Positions 10,595 to 20,323 of a stretch of DNA of 64,000 nt are shown one piece after another (the stretch's first letter is position 1; every line of letters begins with the position of its first letter). The translations under genes and the position numbers were made by a program. The stretch is from Fragilariopsis cylindrus CCMP1102 (lineage: Eukaryota; Bacillariophyta; Bacillariophyceae; Bacillariales; Bacillariaceae): contig FMBT01000297.1 of the NCBI GenBank assembly GCA_900095095.1, forward strand, positions 248,001 to 312,000, in the 5' to 3' direction. The notes under the pieces were generated by a model that did not search any database, was not told the origin of the DNA, and worked only from the letters and a program-made list of their open reading frames with translations.

Positions 10595-11320
10595 GACCGT
10601 AGTACGCTTCAAGACTTCGTTCTATCGTTTGCCTCTGTTGTTTAAATAGTACTGCTTTTATTACTACTACATCTAATAGTACTCGTTGTTAGTTCTAAAG
10701 GCTCTACTCCCAATCTACAAATTTCCTGAAATAGTGTACGTAAATTGAAGCAAAAAAAATGTGTGAAGGAGAACAATGTTTTAATTTAGTCGTGGACCCG
10801 AAATGAAACAAATGCAGTCGTGCATCGTACTTGCTAGAACTTCCCCTTTTGATACTTCGTATTTACCATAACTCTCTCTCTTTCAACGGAAGATCGACCA
10901 CCATATTATACACTAGAACTCATACTATGCAAAACTTTACTCTGGATGTGAAGAGGTTGTTTAGGCTTTCTCCTTTCTTGCTTGTATCACCAACCACACT
11001 GAATGAGTGTCGCATGCATATCTACGTAGTAGGACATAAGAGCACATGCAATGAGCATGCGCACAGCTACAGTATGCAATAATTGTACCACTGAGAAAAA
11101 ATCATAAATAAGAACATATCGTAATATTACGAGTACAGCTACTTGACGTAGATAGCCTAACGTAAACGAATTTGCAGAGGGAGTTACAAAACATAAACGA
11201 TCAAAAAGGAAAGGAAAGGAAACTCAAACAAGCATTTCATATTTTTCTCATATTATTTCGTTCATACGGTAGTACATTCATTTCCTTTCGTAGTTCATCA
11301 CCTTCAACTTTTTTTCCAAT
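10595..11320. other. Divergent intergenic region, methyltransferase-like / SET genes
   Basis: About 0.7 kb of AT-rich sequence lies between two divergent genes. Short overlapping frames at 10831-11082 and 11172-11420 have no recognisable content. The second overlaps exon 1 of the SET gene in another frame. Nothing else supportable is seen. Confidence 0.4.
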
Positions 11321-13500
11321 ATGTCATCTTCGTCCATTCCGGAAAAACCCATTCTCGACCAGTACGAGGAGAGCGATTGGAAGGAACTACCACAATGGAT
11401 TCGTGAAGCTGCATCGGTAAGTTATATGTAGACTTACTTGTATAAATTGTACAAAAAATTGAATGATTATAATAGTATTATCATATTAGTATCCACCAAT
11501 AAAAGCAAGAACTCACTCTGTCTCTCTATTGATACACCTTATTTCCTCTTTCGACTCATAATAGGTACTAGGATACACGAAAAAATTATGGGACAAAGAT
11601 AAAGAACCATCCACTTGTCAAAAAGATTGGAGTAATTTAAGTATTCCCGAACAACAGGCAGCGACGAGGTTAGGTTACAATGCGAATCTTTGGGATGGTG
11701 ATAGTAGTGATAGTGATAGTTGCAGTGAGAGTGATGGCGATGACGATGGTGAGATGTTATCGCCCAAAACAACAACAGCAACAACAACAGGAAAGAAATT
11801 ATATTGCATCCAATTATACACGGAAACGCATGATTATAAACTCCAAATACGAGAAGGTATGGGTATTTCAATGCACGCCAATCGTAGTATGGGAAAGGAT
11901 GAAATTATCATGACATCACCGACCGGTCCATCCAATCATCAGACACTGTTGCAAGCTTCTTCTTCTTCTTCTTCGCTATTATCTCCGGAACGAACAGCTT
12001 TTGCACAACGATTTGTGGAATGGCAAAAATTATATGGACGCATGGATCGTCCGGGTGCGAGCGGCTATAAGTTGTCTTTTACTTTGGATGATTTTTCGTA
12101 CGTTCCGGATCATCATCGAATAGAGGATCATATTTTACCAACAGAAAGTAATCCATCTTATCACATGGAACTATACGAAAACGATGTTGTCATTGTGGAG
12201 TTTATCCCCCCCAATAATAATGATAGCGATAGCAATAGCGGCGACAATACTACTTCGTCATCGTCATCGTCGTCCTTGCCACCGGAAAGAAGATTTGAAA
12301 TTTTAGATTTTGATGAAGCTTTAGTCGAGGATTGCGAAGAAAACTATGACCCAAAAATAATGAAGCGCCCCACGTCTCTTTGTGGTTGCGAAACAAGATG
12401 TTTAGAGGTAAGAAAGATCATCACGCAGTTAGTTTTTAATAAGGAAAACATGTTGATAATAAATAAGACTTTGTCAAATATCAAATAGTATCATCCCTTA
12501 AATACATACAACATGTTGTAATATGCTTATCTTCTATTTTTCTACGTCTTACAAACAGGTTCCAGGGCATTTCAATAACCACGCCTGTGGATCATCTGCA
12601 ACGGCATATGATACTGTTCGATTGGCAGATGATTGTTCGTCTTCCTGTCCATTAGTGGCACCAGCTCAACCGTCTTGGGTTCAGGAAGAGTTACAATCCA
12701 AGTGTGAGTTTCCTGATATACCAAACATGATGACGACTCATCGAGCACTTGTACCCGGTGATGAGATAACAACAAATTATATCTTGTGGCATTGGTCGAA
12801 TGACGATTATATTCCCAATAGTCCAGTAACTGTAACTCCAACAGATTTCTTCGATGAATGGGAGTGGGAAGAATTGCCATCAAAAATTGTTAAGGCAGCT
12901 AAGATTTTAGGATATACTCAAACAATATGGGAGGAGGATAGAGAAGTTGATATATCTGCCTTCGAAAAGGACTGGAAGGAACTAACTTCCAAAGAACGGG
13001 ATGCTGCTAAAGTCCTCGGCTATACAGATAATTCGTGGAATGAAACTGAAGAAGAAGAAAAAGAAGAATCACCATCACCTGCTGTTGTAAGTCATCATGA
13101 GGATGACATGCTGATAGATGATATGGATTGGGGTGAATTGACAGATGAACAAAGGAAGGCTGCATTGGCGCTAGGATATAATGAAGTTAATTGGGATGCA
13201 GATGATGAAGAAGACATTCCCTTATCAGACTTATATTGGTGCCAACTTACACCTGAACAACAAACATCTGCTGCCACCATCGGATACAATCAGCTTAATT
13301 GGGATTCGAGTGGTGCGGAAGAACCATGGTTTTACTGTCGTTGTGGTGACGACAAGTGTCATTCTGCAGATGGATTTCGTGGACTGAAATATTTACCAGT
13401 AGAGGAACAAAAACGTCTGTATTGGGTGGTTGAACCTTATGTACAACATCAAATCGCATGGAAGTTATATCAACTCGAACAAGAAAAGGAGGGTATCTAG
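11321..13500 (+). CDS. SET-domain protein with six 22-residue W-LGY-W repeats; join(11321..11416,11565..12407,12559..13500)
   Basis: Three exons joined at phase-0 GT-AG introns of 148 and 151 bp give 626 residues. SET elements are GMGISMHANRSMG, then across the second intron VPGHFNNHACGSS (the N-H-x-C core, 320-323), GDEITTNYILWHW (catalytic-Tyr region) and a post-SET-like CRCGDDKC (573-580). These indicate a protein lysine methyltransferase fold; histone versus other target is unknown. Six units of the pattern W-x2-L-x6-A-A-x2-[LI]-G-Y-x4-W flank the domain: two at the N-terminus (about 20-41 and 54-75) and four after the SET core (415-437, 452-473, 504-525, 540-561). Unit 1 is split by intron 1. 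The repeat's binding partner is unknown. Confidence 0.82.
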
Positions 13501-14041
13501 TTCGAGCGTGCCTAGCTAAGCTAAGCTATTACTCTCTACTAGTCGCGACTACAGTGCAGTAGAGTGAGCAAGGACTTCATTCGATTCTATTGATGTAGGA
13601 CGTGACAATGAAATCATCCTCTGATGTCTGCTTTCCATTCGTGTAATAGTTAACATTAAATAAATTATTATTAGATTTTCTATAATCTCTAGCATCGATA
13701 GTATTGATGTCGCTGTTGTTGTCATAAATACCTTCCTCTTATTTTGAAGGGATTTTGCCAGTGTCGTATTAAAAACAAAACCAATGAAGATATCATTTGA
13801 TTATACTACTAGTATGTCCTCCTATGCTGCTATTGCAATTCTACCGGCAAATCTATTTTGGATTTTTTCGTTTGTTAGGAGGATTGTTATTATAATGAAT
13901 ATTTTGTGAACAGTGGATCGCACACAAGTAATAATTTTACATTACAAATTGTAAACATGTCGAGATATCTTTCATCTCTCTCTCTCTCACTTGTTCTTCT
14001 GTCAATTGTGACTGTTTGTTTGTCTGTGCACTCTATACGTG
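13501..14041. other. Convergent intergenic region
   Basis: This is 0.5 kb between the 3' ends of the SET and RING genes. It holds a short CT run near 13977 and no supportable gene. Confidence 0.4.
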
Positions 14042-17000
14042 TCATATCGTTTCTCTATCGTGACCTTCAGTCGTGGCGTCATTGTTATTGTTATTGTCGC
14101 TGTTGTCGTTGCTGTCACTCTCGTTGTCGTTATCGCTGCTGCTGCTACTGCTGTTAACGGTACTACTAGAAGCAGTATTAGTGTCCAACACGGCCGTCTT
14201 ACATAATGGGCAACATCCCTGACGATCCTTCAACCAGGGTAAGATACAATCTGTGTGGAATCCATGTCCACATAATGGCAATAGACGAACTTTTTCACCT
14301 TCTTCAAATTCATCAATACAAATAGAACAAGTGGTACATGTCGTGGCGGTAAACGATCGAAGCATCCGTTGCGTGTTAAATGACAAAGGCTGAGATATTT
14401 CCGCTGGTTGTTCTTCGTCAGGTAGCACAGCTTCTTCTGTAACAGAGGAAAACGCACTATGAACAGTAGTTGCGGTGGTAGAAGAACGAATTGATGTATT
14501 GCTCTGCGAATTGGCGGTAGGAAGTGAGATAGCGGATGGCTGTTCGATTTTGGACAATGGTGTCGACGAGCAATCGACTATTCTTGAATCTTCCTCTGTA
14601 GTCGATTGCTGCTCCACAACGGTTTTTTGACTTGGAAGGACTTCATCAACGTTGCTGCTTTTATCATCATCGTTGGCGTTGATATCCTTCTTATCATCAT
14701 TGTTTTTCTCTGAATCGTGATTATTACTATTCGCATCGTCAACGTCAACGTCAACGTCCTCGTCCTTGTCATCATCATCATCATCATCGTCATCGTTATC
14801 AGTGCTATCTTCTTCTTCCTCTATTACCGTTACTAATAGATCATCATCATTGTTATCATCATTATCATCATCGTCGTAGTATGGTTTTTTATATATTATT
14901 TCGGGTAATCCTAGTACCTGTTGTCTTGTTAATCGATCATGGACAGGTTCTCCCTCAGATGGTTCGTATATACCAAACCAATTATCCATTGGGGGTATGT
15001 ATTGCAGTCCAACAATTGGATTGCCATTTCCATCTCCACCAATTCCTTCACGTCGTCGAAATCGTACCCGACCACCACCAGCCCACCATAGATACGCAGC
15101 TCTTATACATGGTGAAACCATTAATAGACCAAATAATACAAATCTGAAATAATAAAATGAACCAGGTGCATCATCACCGTATGAGTCAGTATATGGACGT
15201 CCACCATTATTACCAGTACCATTATTGGTATCTTCTCCAACAACATTATCACTATCATTATCATTATTATTATTACTACCACCACTACTCGGCCGGGAAA
15301 ATTCATTACTATTACCGTAACCACCCGTAGGTCGGTAATAACCCGAATTGCCATCGCTACTACTGGATCCTGATCCAGCTTTTTCTAATTTTATAGGTAA
15401 TCGCCATTGTTTATTACCAGGTTTTGTAAAATCAGGATTAATTGCGTTTGCACCACCATCACCACCAGACTCTACTAAACGAGTCATAAGTTTTAATATC
15501 TCTATACCAGTATTATAACTAATAGAAACAAATACAATTGAATTATTATCCATTAATTCTTTTATCAATTGGTTTTTCAAAGATTTCTTCTTCTTGTAGT
15601 TTTCTTTTCTTTTCTCACTTCTTTCTCCTTCCTTTTGTTGTTGTAACATTTTCCGTCTTTTTCGTTTCCGTACCGATAAGTAATCATCTAAACTACTATC
15701 GTCATCTTTGTCTTCTCCAAATTCAATATCATCAATATCTTCATCATCAAAATCATCAAAACCATCATCATTAATGATAATGGTACCATTTTCATCAAAT
15801 CCAGTAATAATATCATCGGTCGTTGATGTCCCAGTACTATTAGTACTATTATTGTTGAACGATGGTGATGGGGACAATGCTGATGATATTGTTGTTGGTA
15901 AATCTGTTGTTGTTGGTAACCATGTTGTTGTTGGTAACCATGTCGTTGGTAAATAGGTTGGTGAGAATACTCCTGCAGTAGGTCCCTTTGTAGGTGCTTG
16001 AGTAGGTGCTTGAGTAGGTGCTTGAGTCGGTGGTGGCGGTGATTTTTCTTCCCCTCCTTCCAGAGCAAGAGACAACGTAACAATTTTATCAAATGAATCA
16101 TTATTATTTGGATCATTATTATTATAAAATATGACATATTTTAACTCATCAGCTATTGTTTGTTGTAACTGTAATGCATTCTTTGCTTTTGTTACTATAT
16201 CACACCCACCACCTAATTCCACTAATAAAGCAATTGGTCCGTCTGGAAATTCTACTATCTTCTTATCTTTCTCTACTCCTGAGGGAACCCAGTACGGCTC
16301 TCTGGCGAGATAACTCGTGACCTCGTTGCTCTCCAGCTCCTCTTCGTATCCGTCCCTATTGTATTTTATTTTGTATAATTTAGACTTGGTATCGTAAGAA
16401 CTGACTACCCCGTAGTATGTTTTCCCATCAATTTGTTTAATTATCGGCGTTCCAAGTGCATGCAAATAAGTATCAATGGAACATAAATTTTTATATTTGA
16501 TTGATGGTTTTGTTAATATAGCTGTATACTCAAAACGTTTATAATCAATTGTATGACCAAAATTAGTTGCAATTTCAGCACGGTATGTAAATGAATCATC
16601 CAAATCAAATATTGTTAATGATGCCTTTGTTTCACGTTGATTTTGATTTTGACGATCACGTTCATCATCACGACTACTATCACTGTCACCGCGTTGTTGT
16701 TCATCACCATCACGATTGTCGTCGACCAAGTTAATTCCATTTGAATTTGAATTTGAATTTAAATTGCTTCCTCTATTTTCAAACATTTTATCTCTATAAT
16801 TATTATTATCATTAGTAGAAAAATATCCAGTATTAGTCGGAGCAGCTGAAACAAAAATAACTGCACTAACAACGTAGTAGTAGTAAATAAGAAAACAGGA
16901 TATCATATTTTTTCGTAATGACAACGACAACGACAACAACGATGATGACCGTCGTCGCCTTCTTGTTCCTCTGTCAATAACATATATTTCAGTACTACCA

Positions 17001-17191
17001 CTACACCTTTTCTTCTCAATGCATCTTCGTGTTCGTTGTTGTTGTTGTTGTTGTTCTTCTTTGTTTTTAAGAACTAATTGATGTCTTCTACTGATCATTG
17101 TGTTGCTTGATAAAACTTCTTTCCTCAAAAATAATAACGTCGTCGTTGTAGTTGTAGTTGTAATTGTAATTGTAGTCGTCGTACCAAGCAT
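14042..17191 (-). CDS. PA-domain / transmembrane / RING-H2 protein with Tudor-like insert
   Basis: 1049 residues from the ATG at 17191, preceded in frame by a TTG. Parts in order: an Arg/Ser-rich leader; a hydrophobic segment (ISCFLIYYYYVVSAVIFVSA) that may be the true signal peptide; a protease-associated-like lumenal region (ALLVELGGGCDIVTKAKNAL, KYVIFYNNN, FVSISYNTGIEIL); PT-x2-PT repeats near 390-410; a TM helix near 675-700; a long acidic tail; and a RING-H2 finger near 950-995 (C-x2-C, CGHGFH, CPLC). This is the layout of RNF13/RMR-type ubiquitin ligases of the endomembrane system. Within the PA part, at about 245-300, lies GKTYYGVVSSYD...YKIKYNRDGYEEEL, a Tudor-like barrel motif not usual in that family. 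The true start may be further downstream. Confidence 0.75.
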   Translation of the reverse strand: MLGTTTTITITTTTTTTTLLFLRKEVLSSNTMISRRHQLVLKNKEEQQQQQQRTRRCIEKKRCSGSTEIYVIDRGTRRRRRSSSLLSLSLSLRKNMISCFLIYYYYVVSAVIFVSAAPTNTGYFSTNDNNNYRDKMFENRGSNLNSNSNSNGINLVDDNRDGDEQQRGDSDSSRDDERDRQNQNQRETKASLTIFDLDDSFTYRAEIATNFGHTIDYKRFEYTAILTKPSIKYKNLCSIDTYLHALGTPIIKQIDGKTYYGVVSSYDTKSKLYKIKYNRDGYEEELESNEVTSYLAREPYWVPSGVEKDKKIVEFPDGPIALLVELGGGCDIVTKAKNALQLQQTIADELKYVIFYNNNDPNNNDSFDKIVTLSLALEGGEEKSPPPPTQAPTQAPTQAPTKGPTAGVFSPTYLPTTWLPTTTWLPTTTDLPTTISSALSPSPSFNNNSTNSTGTSTTDDIITGFDENGTIIINDDGFDDFDDEDIDDIEFGEDKDDDSSLDDYLSVRKRKRRKMLQQQKEGERSEKRKENYKKKKSLKNQLIKELMDNNSIVFVSISYNTGIEILKLMTRLVESGGDGGANAINPDFTKPGNKQWRLPIKLEKAGSGSSSSDGNSGYYRPTGGYGNSNEFSRPSSGGSNNNNDNDSDNVVGEDTNNGTGNNGGRPYTDSYGDDAPGSFYYFRFVLFGLLMVSPCIRAAYLWWAGGGRVRFRRREGIGGDGNGNPIVGLQYIPPMDNWFGIYEPSEGEPVHDRLTRQQVLGLPEIIYKKPYYDDDDNDDNNDDDLLVTVIEEEEDSTDNDDDDDDDDDKDEDVDVDVDDANSNNHDSEKNNDDKKDINANDDDKSSNVDEVLPSQKTVVEQQSTTEEDSRIVDCSSTPLSKIEQPSAISLPTANSQSNTSIRSSTTATTVHSAFSSVTEEAVLPDEEQPAEISQPLSFNTQRMLRSFTATTCTTCSICIDEFEEGEKVRLLPLCGHGFHTDCILPWLKDRQGCCPLCKTAVLDTNTASSSTVNSSSSSSDNDNESDSNDNSDNNNNNDATTEGHDRETI

Positions 17192-17867
17192 CAATACTAC
17201 TGATGATAGCTACTGTTATGTTCTCTTCTTTTCTGACACTGTCACGTACTGTACCGTGTAGTACTTTATGAGAGTACAGTAGTTTTATCTTGACGAAAGA
17301 TTGTGTCGTAGTTTGAAGTTATTTGTTAACGTTATACCGTGAATTGCGAACTGAACTGCGACTACAGTAGTAATTCAAATTACATTACAGTATGCATGCC
17401 CTACCTCATCGCGTTGACTGACTCGACTCCTCACTCAACTAAGCCTTTTCTATTTTAAAACGCTGCCTAAATCAACAAATTGCGCGCTTGCTATACACTA
17501 TCATACGTATGAACATCATAGTAGCTATAGTACTACTACTTGTAGTAGCAAGACCTCTAGCTACTGGCTCAATAAAGACGGCTGAAGCAAGGACCTGCAT
17601 TTTCGTTCAGAGAAACGCTAAATGAATGAATCATAAAAATAATGCACTTATGATAAAAAATATATGGCCTTATATTGCCGATATTATCTTGTTTTTCTAC
17701 TCTAGAGAGAGCAGTAACGGTTCTAGCTTGTTTGGATCTTCGTCTGCAATAGATTGATTTCGACAAAAATGTTTGAAGAGTTCAGATCGCCCCCTTTTGA
17801 CCATAATATTATCCAACCGAAGATATTGATACCAGTTGCTTTCCAAGCTATCGAAACATAAGAGACC
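17192..17867. other. Intergenic region containing direct repeat copy A
   Basis: Upstream of the RING gene and of the NMT1-like gene. It contains copy A of the direct repeat (17403-17493). No gene is seen. Confidence 0.5.
17403..17493 (+). repeat. Direct repeat copy A (about 91 bp)
   Basis: It begins acctcatcgcgttgactgact and ends tgcgcgcttgcta. Copy B at 19434-19528 is the same apart from a 5-bp and an 11-bp length difference and a few substitutions. The pair brackets the NMT1-like gene and the rps4 fragment. There is no TIR and no coding content. Confidence 0.9.
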
Positions 17868-18938
17868 ATGCTTAAACAAACAATAGTACCACTGGTAATA
17901 CTACTGATGCTGCAGCAGCATCACGTGGTGCTTTCAGACCAGTCGGAGTCATGTAATAGTGGGACTTCAACGTCGATGCAATGTCAACAGGAAGAGACGA
18001 CCACCAAGATCCGTCTGGGTCTTGAATGGTTCGTGAATCCCGATCACCTTCCTCTGATCGTTGCCAAGAAACATGGTATATTCGACCAATTCAACCTTGA
18101 TGTTGAACTTGTCGAACCAGCGGATCACTGGGAGGCCGAGGAGGAAATCATCGAAGGACGATTGGATGTCGCGGTGACGGAGCCGCTTCACTTAGCCCAG
18201 GATGCAGCGAGAGGGAAGCCCGTATTGGGATTTTCACGGTTCCTGCACACGGATGGTGGCGTCATGTTCGATACAAGCAAATCAGGCATAGAAAGGCCGA
18301 GCGATATGTGTGGAAAAACGATTTCCTATCCCGGTTCACCAGGACCGGGCGGTCCAGCGATTGTTCAGACAATGGTAAAGGCAGATGGTAAAATGGATTG
18401 CGACATCGAATCGTATGGGAAATATAATGGTAGTTTCTACCATACGGACGCACTCGAATCAGGGAAGGCCGATCTAGCAACTCTTATATTCTGGAACTTC
18501 GAGATTCCCGAAGCGAAGGCTCGTGGGATGACCGACGTCGGCTTCTTCTCTCTCAAGGAATGGGGCGTTCCGGACTTTTGTCAACTCGTCCTCATGACTA
18601 CTCCGGAACGGTTCGAAGAACTGAAGGTCCCCTTTCGTCGGCTAGTCCTCGCAATGCGGCGAGCTACCGGGATCATCCACCAGCGACCGGACTTGGCAAG
18701 AAAATAATATAAGGAATTTGTCGGTGGCGGCGACGACGTGGACGAAGACAAAATCAAACAGGAAGTTATGGAGGCAACTATGACGGCGACGTTGCCTGCC
18801 TTTCCCAACGACAATAGTATGTCGAGCGATTACTACGATAGACTTATGGATTGGCTTATTGAGACCGAACAGGTAGAGAAGGAAGCGGCATCAAAAGTTA
18901 CCGTTGATACGTACTGGACGAATGCTGTTGCCTGGTAG
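17868..18938 (+). pseudogene. NMT1/THI5-like periplasmic-binding-fold protein, interrupted by an in-frame stop
   Basis: The frame starts at ATG 17868 with a signal peptide (LVILLMLQQHHVVLS). It continues into an NMT1/THI5 or ThiY-like binding fold: LGLEWFVNPDHLPLIVAKKHGIF, LDVAVTEPLHLA, GKTISYPGSPGPGG and DLATLIFWNFEIPEAKARG. A TAA at 18705 ends it after 279 residues. The same frame then stays open to 18938 with YKEFVGGGDD...YYDRLMDWLIETEQ, the expected helical C-terminus, giving about 356 residues in all. Relatives bind thiamine-pyrimidine precursors or similar small molecules; ligand unknown. The gene is visibly richer in G and C than its neighbours. It may be a fresh pseudogene, a C-terminally shortened gene or a sequence error. 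Its position beside plastid DNA inside a direct-repeat pair suggests an inserted patch. Confidence 0.7.
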
Positions 18939-19038
18939 ATTTAGAACGAGGCACAGAAGATCTTTATGCCAAATGCATGATGGATTCATTACACAACCCC
19001 TTGATGTATAAAAGATTACTTATAATTATAAATAATTT

Positions 19039-19422
19039 ATGTCACGTTATCGCGGACCACGATTAAGAATTATTAGACGTTTAGGAAAAGGAGTTGTATT
19101 ATACCAGGTTTAACAGCAAAAACCTCAATCAAAGAGCACCCTCCTGGCAAACCTCGAGCTGCGGATAATAAAGGACAAAAAGAAACTGAATATGGGATTC
19201 GTTTAACTGAAAAACAAAAACTAAAATTCAATTATGGATTAACTTGAACATCAGTTATTCAGATATGTAAAAGAAGCACGTCGAAGAAAAGGCGTAACAG
19301 GCTTAATTTTACTTCAATTGTTAGAGATGCGATTAGAGACTCTTTGTTTTACATTAGGATTTGCAAAACGTATTGCGCAAGCTCGTCAATTAGTAAACCA
19401 CGGTCATATTACAGTGAATTAA
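19039..19422 (+). pseudogene. rps4: Truncated plastid rps4 copy (nuclear insert of plastid DNA)
   Basis: Translation in three successive frames gives MSRYRGPRLRIIRRLG, then LPGLTAKTSIKEH, EYGIRLTEKQKLKFNYGL, and finally [14 protein letters not shown] and [22 protein letters not shown]. This is the plastid form of small-subunit ribosomal protein S4. Frame changes occur after RRLG and after the FNYGLT segment. The copy ends at the S4 RNA-binding motif, lacking the C-terminal third. Diatom rps4 is plastid-encoded (established), so this is a decayed transfer into nuclear DNA. It lies 100 bp after the NMT1-like frame and 11 bp before direct repeat copy B. Confidence 0.88.
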
Positions 19423-19433
19423 AAAAGTAATCA

Positions 19434-19528
19434 ACCTCATCGCGTTGACTGACTCCTCACTCAACGAAGCCTTTTCTATTTCTTTCGCCCCAAAACGCTG
19501 ATTAAATCAACAAATTGCGCACTTGCTA
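19434..19528 (+). repeat. Direct repeat copy B (about 95 bp)
   Basis: The second copy of the 17403-17493 sequence, in the same orientation, about 2.03 kb downstream. It contains an 11-bp stretch (ctttcgcccc region) absent from copy A and lacks 5 bp present there. Confidence 0.9.
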
Positions 19529-20323
19529 GTAGCTAGCTAACTTAATTTAACTCGCTAGCTAGCTAGCTACTGTAGACTACGGTACTACGAATAGTCATGT
19601 GTTGAAGAATCAATCTCAATAATAATCAACATAAAATAAAACAGCTATCAGAACAGAATCTGGATAAAATCCTCACTCTGGCTGAGCAGAGTTGGGTTAG
19701 TACTAAGTATTTATTTGTTGCACTCTAGTCATATCTTGGCATGCTGAAATTTTCCTCTATAGTATATTAGTATGATATGGCATAGGTCCTAGTAGCTGAA
19801 TAATAATAATAATATTAGATGAAGGTGTTATATAATTATATAGGTCCTACACCACATTACATATATTCCCTGTCCTATATAGCTCCATTAGAATGGTACC
19901 ATACTGTACTTGATGAAACAAACAAAGAGTATGATTACAGTAGGCTGATGATACAATGCATGAATCTTGAGTACCGCCACCGGCTTACGGGACTGATAAA
20001 TTTTGATCACGTGCTATCGAATGGCCCTGTGTAGAGACATAATTCAAAAAGTCTTTTGTAAAATAATCAAGTTTATGTGTCTCAGATTTCGAAAATCTGA
20101 AATCTAAATGCATTAATGCATTCGATCCTGCCATCGAATAAGTTACTATTACTGCTACAGTACTGCTCAGAACAACCAAAATCACACTATTTCTTCGGGT
20201 TATCTTCACAACACGCCGAACATAATATCCTACGCCATAGACATTGCTTACCTCCCTCATTAGATTCAATACATTACACAAACAAACTCATAAAGTAAGA
20301 TAAAATAATAACTCTAAAAAATC
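19529..20323. other. Intergenic region upstream of the allantoinase gene
   Basis: AT-rich with tandem GCTA units (about 19549-19570), a small hairpin (cagatttcgaaaatctg near 20083) and an ATGCATTAATGCAT palindrome near 20108. No gene is seen. Confidence 0.4.

Noticed and set aside
12572-12883. Antisense 103-residue frame opposite the SET gene
   Set aside because: It is opposite the conserved SET exon and has no family features.
14990-15956. Ile/Met-rich and Ser-rich frames overlapping the RING gene
   Set aside because: They are by-products of Asn/Asp codon repeats in the real minus-strand gene.
19650-19700. Bases resembling TPP riboswitch pieces (ATCTGGATAAAAT and GGCTGAG) near the NMT1-like gene
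   Set aside because: The two conserved segments occur in the wrong order and without the pairing stems, so chance resemblance is more likely.
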